Assembly (NCBI RefSeq): GCF_001425625.1
Contig: NZ_LMCP01000016.1
Coordinates: 12 to 64,011, forward strand
Origin: Mesorhizobium sp. Root102
Lineage (GTDB): Bacteria; Pseudomonadota; Alphaproteobacteria; Rhizobiales; Rhizobiaceae
Direction: 5' to 3'
Length of the DNA stretch: 64,000 nucleotides
The notes beneath the pieces were generated by a model. It did not search any database and was not told the DNA's origin. It was given only the letters and a program-made list of their open reading frames with translations. Numbering within the stretch: the first letter of the stretch is position 1; the number at the start of each line of letters is the position of its first letter. Below are positions 8,306 through 17,989 of the stretch, in pieces. Position numbers and translations under genes: made by a program.

Positions 8306-9892
8306 TCAAATCCGATTTCCCTTCAGAAAATCGGCAGCGCGCTCACCGATCATGATCGCCGGAGCATTCAGGTTACCTGATGTCACGAATGGCATGACCG
8401 AGGTATCGGCGACGCGCAGACCGTCGATGCCATGGACGCGCAATTGTGGATCCACGACGGCCATCTCGTCGTTCCCAATCTTGCAAGCGCCGCTGAGGTG
8501 GTAGGCCCCTTGCGTATACTTTCTAGCAAAGGCCTCGAACTCGGCGCGTGTTGTAAGTGGCTTGTCTGGAAGGTGTGCCTCACTTACGAACTTCCGCATC
8601 GACGGTTGCGCCATGATCTCCTGACCCAGCCGAATACCGTCAACGATGCGGTCCACGTCGTAGGGGTGGCTCAGGTAGTTCGGATCGACAAGCGGCGGCA
8701 CGGTCGGGTCCGACGATCGAAGCGCAATCCGCCCTCGCGATTTCGGGCGGCAGGCATACACGTTGAGGGTGCATCCATTTCCGCTAGCCGTAGTTTCAAC
8801 GCCTTCCTCGATGCCGGCACCGGCGAAGAAGTGATATTGAAGATCGGGAGTGGGATCGGCCTTGTCTCCCCACCAGAAGGCACCTCCTTCGCAGATATTC
8901 GAGGTGACCGGCCCGTTACCGAACAACGCATATTGCAAGCCCGCAGCCGCCTGCCAGCGCAGCTTCTTGTACTTGTCGTAGCTGGTGTTCGACTTGAGGT
9001 TATATATGAGGAAGCAATCCGTATGATCTTGCAGGTTCTGGCCGACGCCTGGAAGGTCATGAACCACGTCAACGCCAATGCGCTGAAGATCGGATGCTGG
9101 CCCGATGCCGGAAAGCAGCAAAAGGCGAGGCGATCCGATGGCTCCCGAGGAGATCACCACCTCGCGTTCGGCACGCATCGTTACCAGGCGGCCGTTATCG
9201 ACATACTGGACACCGATTGCTCGACCGCCTTCCACGACGATCTTGGTAACCTGCTTGTTGGTCACGACGTTCAGGTTGCGGCGGTTTCGAGCCGGGTGAA
9301 TGTAGGCATCGGCTGAACTGCATCGCCGACCGTTCTTGGTGGTCAGCTGATACAATCCAGCCCCTTTGAGCTCTCCGGAATTGAAATCCGGATTGAAGGG
9401 GATTCCGGCCTCCTGGCAGGCTTTCACCCAGGCCTTGGTCAGTGGAAGCGTGTGCTGCTGGTTCGAAACGCTTAAGGGCCCGTCTTGTCCGTGCGCGTCA
9501 TTCGAATAGACTTCATTGTTTTCTGCTTTGCGAAAATACGGAAGAACATCCTTGTAACCCCAGCCCTCCGCTCCGTGGGCCACCCAGCGATCGTAATCTG
9601 AGGGCGCTCCTCGCATATAGATCATTGCATTGAGCGAACTGCCGCCGCCCAAGACCCGCGCCTGCCCGACTTGCGTTTCAAGATTGTTTTGATGTTTTAG
9701 CGTTTCGACCTTGTACCAATGAAGCAGGGAGCTCTTGAAGGATTTGTAGAAGGTGACCGGGAAGCGGATCCAGATGCTGCTATCTCTCGGGCCGGCCTCG
9801 AACAATGTGACAGATGCGTCCGGATCCTCGCTCAATCGGCCCGCTATTGCGCATCCTGCCGATCCCCCGCCTACAACGATAAAGTCGGGCAT
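8306..9892 (-). CDS. GMC family FAD-dependent oxidoreductase (choline/alcohol dehydrogenase-like)
   Basis: About 528 residues. It starts with the FAD-binding glycine motif IVVGGGSAGCAIAGRL and has the GMC signature around GGGSSLNAMIYMRG and SGAIGSPRLLLLSGIGP. The catalytic His/Asn region is AYHLSGACKIG followed by GNLNAPAIMIGERA. The motif usually reads YHPxGTCxMG, so the proline-to-leucine and threonine-to-alanine changes are atypical. The start at 9892 follows GAAGGGG; the longer frame to 9961 adds no conserved residues. Family knowledge: oxidises an alcohol, often to an aldehyde. The substrate is unknown. Confidence 0.9.
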   Translation of the reverse strand: MPDFIVVGGGSAGCAIAGRLSEDPDASVTLFEAGPRDSSIWIRFPVTFYKSFKSSLLHWYKVETLKHQNNLETQVGQARVLGGGSSLNAMIYMRGAPSDYDRWVAHGAEGWGYKDVLPYFRKAENNEVYSNDAHGQDGPLSVSNQQHTLPLTKAWVKACQEAGIPFNPDFNSGELKGAGLYQLTTKNGRRCSSADAYIHPARNRRNLNVVTNKQVTKIVVEGGRAIGVQYVDNGRLVTMRAEREVVISSGAIGSPRLLLLSGIGPASDLQRIGVDVVHDLPGVGQNLQDHTDCFLIYNLKSNTSYDKYKKLRWQAAAGLQYALFGNGPVTSNICEGGAFWWGDKADPTPDLQYHFFAGAGIEEGVETTASGNGCTLNVYACRPKSRGRIALRSSDPTVPPLVDPNYLSHPYDVDRIVDGIRLGQEIMAQPSMRKFVSEAHLPDKPLTTRAEFEAFARKYTQGAYHLSGACKIGNDEMAVVDPQLRVHGIDGLRVADTSVMPFVTSGNLNAPAIMIGERAADFLKGNRI

Positions 9893-10043
9893 GGCCCCTT
9901 CTTTCCTTCCATCTACCGCGCCAAAACTGCACGCGAACCCATACAGCGGGTACGAATGCATCGATCAGGACCATCGAGCTGACCGCCTCGCGCCGGGTCG
10001 CCCGCTCATCTTCGAGGTTCGGCCCGCGAAGCGGATACTGTGC

Positions 10044-10463
10044 CTATCGGATCCCGGCAAAAAACTTGTCTACTTCCGCCTGGCGCATGTCGCAGAACCA
10101 GCATTCGACGATCTTTTCGTTTTCGAAGCGATAAGCCGCAAGGCGGTCAGTGCGCACCCGCTCATCGCCACGGGACCAGATTTCATGAACCATGATCAGG
10201 ATCGCGTTGTCCGAATCGGCGATGACTTCGTCATGGCCCGCCTCGCCCCCCACAATCCACTTGTCGGTGTAGGCCGCGACCTTGTTGACCCAGTTTTCGA
10301 GAAAATCCTTCGCCCCGTGAAAATCCCGGGAAAGGGCTGGATGCGATCCGCCCATGTGGACCACCAAGTTATCGGCGTAAAAGCTGCAGCCCTTTTCGAC
10401 ATCCCCACTCGACCACGCATCGTGGTAATCGCGAAGGATATCCTTTGCCCGCTTCTTGCTCAT
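10044..10463 (-). CDS. SnoaL/NTF2-like fold small protein
   Basis: 139 residues with an NTF2-like pattern: N-terminal helix LRDYHDAWSSGDVEKGCSFY, then GGSHPALSRDFHGAKDFLENW, ending in DRLAAYRFENEKIVECWF. Family knowledge: the cone-shaped fold is used by small isomerases, cyclases and lyases or as an accessory subunit; no catalytic assignment is safe. ATG at 10463 is chosen because AGGTAGG lies about seven bases upstream. It lies between the hydantoinase B and GMC genes of one operon, which suggests a role on a pathway intermediate. Confidence 0.8.
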   Translation of the reverse strand: MSKKRAKDILRDYHDAWSSGDVEKGCSFYADNLVVHMGGSHPALSRDFHGAKDFLENWVNKVAAYTDKWIVGGEAGHDEVIADSDNAILIMVHEIWSRGDERVRTDRLAAYRFENEKIVECWFCDMRQAEVDKFFAGIR

Positions 10464-10572
10464 CTTGATCCTACCTCTTGTTACCAATGAAAAGCGCTAC
10501 GCAAGCGCTTCAAAGGCATTTGAAGCTGCCGCGTCAGACCCGCGAACGAAGCACCCGAACACGCTTGAAGGC

Positions 10573-12333
10573 TCATTGCACATGAGGCGTGGCCGCCAAT
10601 GACTTTCCTCGCGTCTCGGTCGACGCAACAGATTTTCCATCTGCCGAAATCTCGACACCATAGGTCTGCAGCGCGGACTGTCGCGAGACAACGCCATCGC
10701 GTACGTCGCGCAGAACCGCATCTGGGTCGCGCAGGTGAGGATGCCCCCAGCCGCCGCCGGCCGAAGCTTCAATCACAAGATGCAGCGGTTCGACTTCCTC
10801 GACGCCGTAGGGCGGACAGGCAAGTTCTTCACCGCTTCCCAGATCGAATGCTTTTATCGATCCCTTGGCGCCCCACTGTCCGCCATTGACGCCGGCGCCC
10901 GTTGGTTTGCGAGCGCCTTCTCCGCGCAACAGATGTTCGCCGCCTGCCAGCACATCGACCACATAGTCCACTCCGGTTCCGCCCCGGTACTGGCCAGCCC
11001 CGCCGGTATCGCTTCGCATCTGATAGCGATGCACGCGCATCGGATAGGATTGTTCATACGTTTCGATGTTCGGTATGAACATTCCGCCGAGTGTCATCTG
11101 GTGGCTGGTGGTGGGAAAGCCATCTCGCCCTTTTACCGCGCCGCCACCCGAGCTGCCATGCCAGTGGTAGAGAACAAAGACGCCACCAGATGGCTTCTTG
11201 CCGGAGGAAATACCGAATACGGATTTGCCCCAGCCCGCACAAGCGCGCTCGGGATCGGCTTGCGCCAATGCACCCCAGCAGGCGTTCATAATGTCGATTG
11301 CCGGGTAGACCGTATTCATCGTCATCGGCGCAGGCGCCAGCGCATTCACGGTCGTCCCCTCCGGGGCTATGATCTTGACGCAGCGATAGGTGCCCTCGTT
11401 GTGGGGGATATCAGGGTCCAGGAACGCTGAGAGCGCGCAATAAACAGCCGAATGCGTGTTGGCTATCCCGCTGTTTTTGAAGCCTCTGATCTGGGGCGAG
11501 GTCCCTGCAAAATCAAAGGTCATCGTATCGCCGTCGATGGTCAGCTTCACGCGGGTTTCGACGTCCACGATTTTGAAGCAATCAGTATCGCTTACGTCTG
11601 ATCCCTCCCATGTGCCGCTTGGAAGTTCCGAGATCGCTTGGCGCATCCGCCGTTCGCCATAGTCGAGAAGAGCATCGAGGTAGGCATTGCCCTTCTTCAC
11701 GCCGAGCTGGCCAACGATGTCGGCCAGGCGCTGCGCGCCGATACGCGTCGAGCCTATCATCGCGCCGAGATCGCCTTCCAAGAGATCAGGGCACCGCGAG
11801 TTAAGCAACAGCAAGCGCCACAGATCATCACGCAGCTGGCCTTTCTCAATCAATTTGAGAACAGGCAGCCGAATCCCCTCATGGAAGATTTCGGTCGCCT
11901 TCGCGTTGTAGGTGCCGGCAGCACCGCCACCAATGTCGGACTGGTGAGCACGGTTGCTGCAGAATCCAATCAGCTCCCCATCTACGAAAACGGGGCGGAT
12001 CAGGGTCCAGTCAGGCAGGTGGTTACCGCCGGCCGCGTAGGGATCGCTCAGGATGAAAACGTCCTCCGGCTCAATGCGGCCGGCGAAATCCCTCAACACC
12101 GCGCGCACGGCGAAGCCACCACTGCCGGAGTGAATTGGCAGGCCGTCAGCCTGCGCGATCGTCTCGCCATCCGCATTGCTCAAAAAGCACGAAAAATCAT
12201 GGCTCTGGCTAAAAATGGGGCTCCGCGCGGTGCGGATCATAATCGTTCCCATCTGCAAGCTGATGTGATCCAGCTGTCGCTGCAAGATGGCGATCAGAAC
12301 CGGATCGTATTCGGTAGACGAAACAGTGCTCAT
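10573..12333 (-). CDS. Hydantoinase B/oxoprolinase family protein (HyuB)
   Basis: 586 residues, the usual length of the B subunit. It has the N-terminal family core (ILQRQLDHISLQMGTIMIRTARSPIFSQSHDFSCFL), the SDPYAAGGNHLPDWTLIRPVF segment near residue 95, and conserved glycine-rich stretches near the C-terminus (RSDTGGAGQYRGGTG). Family knowledge: the B subunit works with HyuA in ATP-dependent opening of 5-oxoproline or hydantoin-type rings, or in acetone-carboxylase-like reactions. It lies 110 bases downstream of hyuA in the same operon. The substrate is unknown. Confidence 0.92.
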   Translation of the reverse strand: MSTVSSTEYDPVLIAILQRQLDHISLQMGTIMIRTARSPIFSQSHDFSCFLSNADGETIAQADGLPIHSGSGGFAVRAVLRDFAGRIEPEDVFILSDPYAAGGNHLPDWTLIRPVFVDGELIGFCSNRAHQSDIGGGAAGTYNAKATEIFHEGIRLPVLKLIEKGQLRDDLWRLLLLNSRCPDLLEGDLGAMIGSTRIGAQRLADIVGQLGVKKGNAYLDALLDYGERRMRQAISELPSGTWEGSDVSDTDCFKIVDVETRVKLTIDGDTMTFDFAGTSPQIRGFKNSGIANTHSAVYCALSAFLDPDIPHNEGTYRCVKIIAPEGTTVNALAPAPMTMNTVYPAIDIMNACWGALAQADPERACAGWGKSVFGISSGKKPSGGVFVLYHWHGSSGGGAVKGRDGFPTTSHQMTLGGMFIPNIETYEQSYPMRVHRYQMRSDTGGAGQYRGGTGVDYVVDVLAGGEHLLRGEGARKPTGAGVNGGQWGAKGSIKAFDLGSGEELACPPYGVEEVEPLHLVIEASAGGGWGHPHLRDPDAVLRDVRDGVVSRQSALQTYGVEISADGKSVASTETRGKSLAATPHVQ

Positions 12334-12442
12334 GGTTTCACCTTAACCCATTTCATCAAGCGACTTGCCTGGCCCCATATCTGCTGCTGTCGGGCCGCAG
12401 GTGTCGCGATTGCCGAAAAATGCCAAAAGGCGGAATGCCAGC

Positions 12443-14518
12443 TCATGCCGCCTCGCCATGCGCGATGTCGACGTGGTAGTTGCTGGCATCAGTCATCGTG
12501 AGCTTATCACCCATCCCAAGAATGAGCGTCGTGGTCGCCTCCTCGATAATCGCTGGGCCGACCAACTGCTGGTGCGACGTCAGGACAGTCCCGTCGTAAA
12601 CAGGGGTATCGACGAAACCCACTTTCTTGTCGATCCACACCGGCCGGCGTGAATGTGCTACCGGGTCGGAGACACGGGGAGGAACTTTCGCCAAATCCAA
12701 AGCATCCAGCTTGCCAATCGCGGCCAATCGCAGATTTACGATCTCGATAGCGCCCGACGGTTGTACATAGCCGAAAAGGCGTTGATAGGCCTGCTCGAAA
12801 GCCGCCCGTATGGTCGAGGCATCCGTCGAAGAGTTCTCAACGGCGATGGTCCATTGCTGACCGAAATAGCGTAGGTCGTAAGCTCGCCTCAGCTGCGCCT
12901 TGCTTCCTGTGAAACCTTCACGAGCCAGAACTTCAAGCGCTTCTGCCTGCATCGCCTCGAATGCGCCTTCGAGCTGACCCGGACCCGAGATTGCCGTCTT
13001 ATCAAGATCCTTGAGCCAGCTTCGCACGAAGTCGTGGCGAAGGTCGGAATTGCACATTCCGAATGCGCAGAAAACGCCGGCAAGTCGCGGGATATAGAGA
13101 CTTGGGCTGCCGAGCAGGCGCGCCGTCGAGGGACCGTGCAAGGGGCCCGCACCGCCGGCGGCCACCAGGGTGAATGTCCTTGGATTGTAGCCCTTCTCCA
13201 AGGAGGCTCTCTCCACCGCATGAAGGATGTTCTGCTCGACAAGTTGAATGATGCCGGCCGCGGCATCCGTGACGCTGAGGCCCAGCGGCCTGGCGATATG
13301 GGTCTCGATCGCCTCAACGGCCTTTTCCAAGCTCAAGGTGATCGCGCCGCCGGCGTATGGGCCAGGCTTTAGCCGGCCCAGCACAAGCTGTGCGTCCGTC
13401 ACCGTTGGACGCTCGCCGCCACGACCATAGCAGGCAGGTCCGGGCGTTGAGCCCGCGCCTTCAGGCCCGGCCTTCAGTAGGCCTGCGCCATCAACCGATG
13501 CAATCGTGCCGCCGCCAGCGCCGACAGTATAGATATCAACGGACGGGATGTTGAGGTGGTAGCCGTCGACCACGATCTGATCGGTCATGGAGACCATGCC
13601 GTGCTGCATCAAGGTTACGTCGCAGCTCGTACCGCCTACCTCGATCGAGATCAGGTGTTCTGATCCGGTGTCCTCGCCGAAAAACTTCAGCGAACCGACG
13701 CCGGCGGCGGGTCCCGATAGAACCAGGCTCGCGGGTGCATAGCCGATCTCGTCTATCGAGATCGCGCCGCCGTTCGACTGGATCATCAACAGCTTGCGAG
13801 GCAGCCCCAGCGACGCCAACCGTGCGGCCAAGCTCTCGAGATAAGGAACGACCCGACGCGAGACGTATGCGTTGACTACGGTCGTCGACGTCCGCTCATA
13901 TTCACCAATTGTCGGCGAGATTTCTGACGATGCGGTAACCCAGACATCGGGAAGATGCTTCTTGAGCTCAGCCTTAGCTGCTCTCTCGTGCTCTGGATTG
14001 GCGTACGAATGCAGAAAGCAAATAGCAACTGCCTCGACACCTTCCTCAGCGAAGACGCGGGCCGCAGCAGCGACAGACTTCGGATCGAACGGGATCCGCA
14101 CTGTGCCGTCGTGCTCGATGCGCTCAGTCACCGGTAGGCGCAAATAGCGGGGAACCAAAACCTCCGGAAACGGCTTTCGATGATCCCATACGTTCTCTCG
14201 GATCGATCTCCGGATTTCGAGCGAGTCACGAAAGCCTTCAGTGACGAGAAGCCCGACCTTCGCGCCCTTCTTTTCGAGCAAAGTGTTGGTGGCGATAGTC
14301 GAGCCGTGGACAAAAAGTTCGGTATTGGAAAGGAAGGTTCCGACGTCGATAGACAAGGTCTCGGCCGCCAGCCGGACCGCGGACAGGACGCCTTCCGTCG
14401 GATCGGACGGCACCGATGGGGCTTTGAATGCCCGTACGGCTCCTCGAGCGTCGACCATGACCAGATCAGTAAATGTACCGCCGATATCAACTCCGACGCG
14501 GTAAGGTGAAACTAACAT
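12443..14518 (-). CDS. Hydantoinase A/oxoprolinase family protein (HyuA)
   Basis: About 691 residues. It begins with the actin-like ATPase phosphate-binding motif VGVDIGGTFTDLVMVD, continues with FVHGSTIATNTLLEKKGAKVGLLVT, and has the hydantoinase A core with GGGTIASVD and GPLHG. Start ATG at 14518 has AGGAAG just upstream. A TTG at 14572 would add 18 residues without motif support. Family knowledge: HyuA binds ATP and activates the ring substrate with HyuB. The gene lies 71 bases downstream of the aminotransferase gene. Confidence 0.92.
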   Translation of the reverse strand: MLVSPYRVGVDIGGTFTDLVMVDARGAVRAFKAPSVPSDPTEGVLSAVRLAAETLSIDVGTFLSNTELFVHGSTIATNTLLEKKGAKVGLLVTEGFRDSLEIRRSIRENVWDHRKPFPEVLVPRYLRLPVTERIEHDGTVRIPFDPKSVAAAARVFAEEGVEAVAICFLHSYANPEHERAAKAELKKHLPDVWVTASSEISPTIGEYERTSTTVVNAYVSRRVVPYLESLAARLASLGLPRKLLMIQSNGGAISIDEIGYAPASLVLSGPAAGVGSLKFFGEDTGSEHLISIEVGGTSCDVTLMQHGMVSMTDQIVVDGYHLNIPSVDIYTVGAGGGTIASVDGAGLLKAGPEGAGSTPGPACYGRGGERPTVTDAQLVLGRLKPGPYAGGAITLSLEKAVEAIETHIARPLGLSVTDAAAGIIQLVEQNILHAVERASLEKGYNPRTFTLVAAGGAGPLHGPSTARLLGSPSLYIPRLAGVFCAFGMCNSDLRHDFVRSWLKDLDKTAISGPGQLEGAFEAMQAEALEVLAREGFTGSKAQLRRAYDLRYFGQQWTIAVENSSTDASTIRAAFEQAYQRLFGYVQPSGAIEIVNLRLAAIGKLDALDLAKVPPRVSDPVAHSRRPVWIDKKVGFVDTPVYDGTVLTSHQQLVGPAIIEEATTTLILGMGDKLTMTDASNYHVDIAHGEAA

Positions 14519-14589
14519 TGGCTTCCTACTTATCCTTGCTTCGGGTTCGCTATGTGCGTTGTTCTTCGCCAAAACCTTGGCGACAGCCT

Positions 14590-15960
14590 CTAAGCTACCG
14601 CGTCCGGGCGGCTGCCAAGTTCTCTTCCAACGACGCGTATGAGTTTGTCAGCTATCAAGAGAACCTCAGCTTCGTCCATTGGCGTGGAAAGCGCTCCTGA
14701 GCAGTTGGGCGTCAGCAGGACGTTTTCATCCACCATCGCCAAGTGAATACCGCGGATCAGCTTGGCTGTTTCTGCGTTGGCAAACGCGCTCCGGTAGCCA
14801 GTAACTTCGCCCGGCCCAACGTGAACCCGGAAAAGCGATCCCATGCCGGTCACGGTCGCCGACACGCCGGCGTTGGCAAAGCCTTGCCGGAGCTCCGCCC
14901 GAAGTCTGTCGCCGAGAGCGTTCATCCGATCCACAGCCGGTCGGGAGTAGTGCGCGAGCGAGGCCAGGCCCGCCGCCATGCTCAGCGGGTTCGCGCTGAA
15001 GGTCCCACCCATCGACACCTTGGGTTTCCCAGCGGAATGGTCGAAGATCGACATGCGATCGGCCAGTCCTGAAACCGCCCCGATAGGCAACCCGCCGCCT
15101 ATGATCTTGGCCGTGGTAATCAGATCAGGTTCAAGGCCGAAAAGCGGCGAAGCACCCTCGAACGACAGGCGGAAGCTGATCACTTCGTCGGCGATCAGGA
15201 TAATTCCATCCCGACGGCAGGCCTCCTGCACGACGGCAGCAGTTTCCATCGAGATCGGCACCGCCCCGGCCCGCGAGGCGTGAGGATCGACGATGACTGC
15301 AGCCAGGGAACGACCTTCGCGACGCAGGATGTCGGCGCAACGCTGAGGATCGTCATAAGGCAGGACCACCGTTTCGCGCAGCACCGAGTCGGGTGTCCCG
15401 GCGTTGCAGCGCACCGATGCGGGATCGCCGTTTTTGTCGTTCCAGTTGGCGGGCGTGGGATCTAGGCTGACTTCGACCCAATCATAGGCTCCGTGATAGC
15501 AGCCTTCGAATTTGGCAATTCTCTCCCGGCCGGTTATGCCGCGCGCGCCTTTGATCGCGGCCAACACGGCTTCAGTCCCGGAATTGCAGAAACGTGTCTG
15601 CTCCATCCTCGGGCTTCTGGCAACCAACGCTTCGGCTAGCAGAATCTCGCTCTCGGTGGGCATTCCGAAGGCAGTTCCTTTCACCATCGCGCCGCGCACG
15701 GCATCGAGAACCGGTTCGAATGCATGGCCGTGGATAAGCGAAAAGAAGTTGTTGGCGCAGTCTAGAAGCCGTCGCCCATCGATATCGACGACCCAGCAAC
15801 CTTCTCCACGCGCAGCATACGGCGGGTTCGGCTGGAACCAGGACGCGGCACGCATCGATCCGCCTGGGACAACTCTCCGCTCCCGCAAGAACGCGGCCTC
15901 GGAGTGCTTGCCAATGACGGGACCTCCGACATCGCTGCTTTGTCCTGCCACGAGACTCAT
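14590..15960 (-). CDS. Class III aminotransferase, glutamate-1-semialdehyde aminomutase-like
   Basis: About 456 residues, PLP-dependent. The substrate end reads FCNSGTEAVLAAIKGARGITGRERIAKFEGCYHG, and ADEVISFRL carries the PLP-contacting Asp. The PLP lysine is in TTAKIIGGGLPIGAVSG near residue 280, followed by SMGGTFSANPLSMAAG. These motifs resemble HemL, but the catabolic neighbours argue against a tetrapyrrole role. Start at 15960 has GGAG seven bases upstream; the ATG at 15972 has worse spacing, and the open frame up to 16038 runs through the promoter. It is the first gene of the operon, with a leader of about 30 bases. Confidence 0.9.
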   Translation of the reverse strand: MSLVAGQSSDVGGPVIGKHSEAAFLRERRVVPGGSMRAASWFQPNPPYAARGEGCWVVDIDGRRLLDCANNFFSLIHGHAFEPVLDAVRGAMVKGTAFGMPTESEILLAEALVARSPRMEQTRFCNSGTEAVLAAIKGARGITGRERIAKFEGCYHGAYDWVEVSLDPTPANWNDKNGDPASVRCNAGTPDSVLRETVVLPYDDPQRCADILRREGRSLAAVIVDPHASRAGAVPISMETAAVVQEACRRDGIILIADEVISFRLSFEGASPLFGLEPDLITTAKIIGGGLPIGAVSGLADRMSIFDHSAGKPKVSMGGTFSANPLSMAAGLASLAHYSRPAVDRMNALGDRLRAELRQGFANAGVSATVTGMGSLFRVHVGPGEVTGYRSAFANAETAKLIRGIHLAMVDENVLLTPNCSGALSTPMDEAEVLLIADKLIRVVGRELGSRPDAVA

Positions 15961-15990
15961 CCTGTGCTCCATACCCTCTTGAGTGCAGGT

Positions 15991-16036
15991 AGTGAACACT
16001 ATGATCCACCACCGTGTCAATAGGATCATCTGATCC
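15991..16036 (-). promoter_or_regulatory. Compound promoter/operator, copy B
   Basis: Minus-strand reading: palindrome GGATCAGATGATCC (16023-16036), TTGACA (16015-16020), an 18-base spacer with TGGATCAT (16001-16008), and -10 TTCACT (15991-15996). The aminotransferase start is about 30 bases downstream, so this is very likely the real promoter of the aminotransferase-hydantoinase operon. Copy B shows that the element is a promoter and not a random repeat. Confidence 0.75.
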
Positions 16037-16249
16037 AAGGCGAGATTTTTATCCGTAAGCTGTCCAGAAATGCCGCCTGCCTGGAGGCTAGGCGGGAAAG
16101 CGGCCGATCTTGAACGGATCGTCTATCGATCTGACCTTTCATTCGACCTCTGACGGGTTAGCCGGTAACCGGTGTTCTGCCGCGACGTTGGACTGCCCGC
16201 TATGATCTGTGATCGGCTTTGCATGGACGAGCGAAGAGGGAGTTCCTAC

Positions 16250-16850
16250 TACATTGAAGGTTCTCACGACCGGATGCGGTCAAAGCACGCGTCCGGGCGT
16301 GAAGGTCAACGGAGGTGGCGGAGCGTTACGGTCTGACGCCGAACCACCTATCGTCCTGGCGACGACGGCACGGTAGGACAAGGTGGTTGTGCCTGCGCCC
16401 GAGGATGCGGTGGAATTCGCAGCGATGGTCGTCGAGACGCCTGGGCCGCCTGCCAGGCAGGCCTCTCCTGCGCCGAGATCGTCGTCGGTCCCTGTTATCC
16501 GTTTCGAGGAAGGCGCATCTGCTGCTCGGATCATTGCGGTTGAGCGTGCTTTGGCGGCCTCGTCATGATCTCTCCGTCAAACCGTGTGCGGATCATGGTG
16601 GCGACAGGTTCGCAAAGACGAGCCGATCGAACGGCTGAAGAAACCGGTTGGAGGCTCCAATCAGGCCGCCTTCGGCCGCAAATCCGGGAAGGCCTATCCC
16701 GACCAATTTGATCTGGCGCTGGAAGACTTGGGGACCGCCATCGCCGCAATCGGGGCCGGGGAAGAAGCCGATGCCCCTCAAGGCGATAGAGCGTCCGAAC
16801 CAAAGACCAATCGTGGCCTCCTTCCCGGCATTCTACCTCTCGCCTATCCT
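16250..16850 (+). pseudogene. IS66-family insertion sequence remnant (tnpA-tnpB-tnpC fragments)
   Basis: Three IS66 proteins are recognisable but broken. TnpA pieces are VAERYGLTPNHLSSWRR (from 16315) and, in another frame, VVPAPEDAVEFAAMVVETPG (from about 16383), so a frameshift separates them. A tnpB start MISPSNRVRIMVAT lies at about 16566 and then runs within a few codons into a tnpC-like piece, RKDEPIERLKK... DQFDLALEDLGTAIAAIGA... KTNRG (about 16610-16830). Most of tnpB and nearly all of tnpC, including the DDE catalytic part, are missing. The element cannot move. It marks past rearrangement between the two catabolic clusters. Confidence 0.75.
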
Positions 16851-17076
16851 CAAACCTGTGCTGACCATTGCGGCTTATTCCAACTGTCCGACCGAAATGG
16901 GGGCAGTTCTACGGCCCTCGCTCTGCTTGCGCAGGATGCAACGGCAATGAACTGATGTGAACGACTGAACACGTAAGGATATCGAAGACTCGTCACGCAG
17001 TTCGAAGCGGCGGTTCACGCCGCCTCGCCCAGTGTGCGAGCCTCATGAGCACCCGAGTTCCTGTGGCATCTCGGAC

Positions 17077-17091
17077 GCGCGTCGAACGCGC
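17077..17091 (-). terminator. Short GC hairpin after the alpha/beta hydrolase gene
   Basis: GCGCGT-CGA-ACGCGC forms a perfect 6-bp stem about 10 bases beyond the hydrolase stop. No T-run follows on the minus strand, so it is only a weak terminator candidate. Confidence 0.3.
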
Positions 17092-17101
17092 CCGGCATCA
17101 C

Positions 17102-17989
17102 CTATTGCAGGAAGTTCTCGATTATTTCCGCAGCCTTTTGTGGCTGCTCCCAAAACATATTGTGGCCAGCGCCCGTGAAGGTTTCAAACCGAGCGTTCGG
17201 GAACGCCTCCTTCACTAATTTTTGATGATGGGAGTCGAAGAACTGGTCCTGATCCCCCCACAAGATCATCATCGGCGCCTTTATCAAGCTTGAGATTTTC
17301 GAAAGATCTCCCATAGAGGCTCCCCAAAGAACGCCTTTCCACACTTGGATCGGCACAGCAGCGCTCTCTTCGCGTTCAGGCTTGATGAATGCCATATCAA
17401 CCGGATTGGGACTCCAGAACCAGTCTGTCATGAATTTGCCGTTAGGATCCATGGGGGGCTTCAGCTGCATAACATTATCCCATAGCCACGAGCCGGGCCC
17501 GACACCCGTGTTCAAAGTTGTGGAGATGAGCACCAGCCTGTTCACTTGTTCTGGATGCTGAGCCGCAAGCACCTGTGCCGTGACCGACCCAAGGGAGTGG
17601 CCAACCACGTCGGCCTTTTCAATCTTCATTGCACTAAGGAAATAATAGGCGTCGTTTGCAAGGTCGGTATAAGCGTAACAGCATTCCGGAGCACTCGACT
17701 TGCCATGTCCGCGCAGGTCGATGGCATAGATGTGGTGATCACTGAGATAGGGCGCGATCAACGACCAGGCCCGGCTGTTGTCGGTGAAGCCATGAATAAG
17801 CAACAGGGGTTTCCCATTGGGGTCCCCCATCTCAGAGTATGCCATCCTTATACCATTGGGTAGATCGACGAATTTCTTGGCGCCCGCCCATTCGGACTGA
17901 GTTGGCACAGCGATCTGATCCGCTCGTACCTGATTGGTTGAATTCAAGAGAACGAATGCAAAGCCGATGATTGCGAAGTAGCTCTTCAT
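17102..17989 (-). CDS. Secreted alpha/beta hydrolase
   Basis: 295 residues. An N-terminal signal peptide (MKSYFAIIGFAFVLLNS... VRADQ) predicts a periplasmic location with cleavage near residue 23. The hydrolase core shows the oxyanion-loop motif LLLIHGFTDNSRAW, the nucleophile elbow VGHSLGS (Ser near residue 141), the acid region WGDQDQFF and the catalytic His in GAGHNMFWE. The family includes esterases, lactonases and haloperoxidase-like enzymes; the substrate is not predictable. It lies between IS remnants, so its link to the neighbouring clusters is uncertain. Confidence 0.88.
   Translation of the reverse strand: MKSYFAIIGFAFVLLNSTNQVRADQIAVPTQSEWAGAKKFVDLPNGIRMAYSEMGDPNGKPLLLIHGFTDNSRAWSLIAPYLSDHHIYAIDLRGHGKSSAPECCYAYTDLANDAYYFLSAMKIEKADVVGHSLGSVTAQVLAAQHPEQVNRLVLISTTLNTGVGPGSWLWDNVMQLKPPMDPNGKFMTDWFWSPNPVDMAFIKPEREESAAVPIQVWKGVLWGASMGDLSKISSLIKAPMMILWGDQDQFFDSHHQKLVKEAFPNARFETFTGAGHNMFWEQPQKAAEIIENFLQ

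Noticed and set aside
16073..16095. Hairpin CCGCCT/AGGCGG upstream of copy B
   Set aside because: Imperfect stem, no T-run on either side, and no gene ends there, so not called as terminator.
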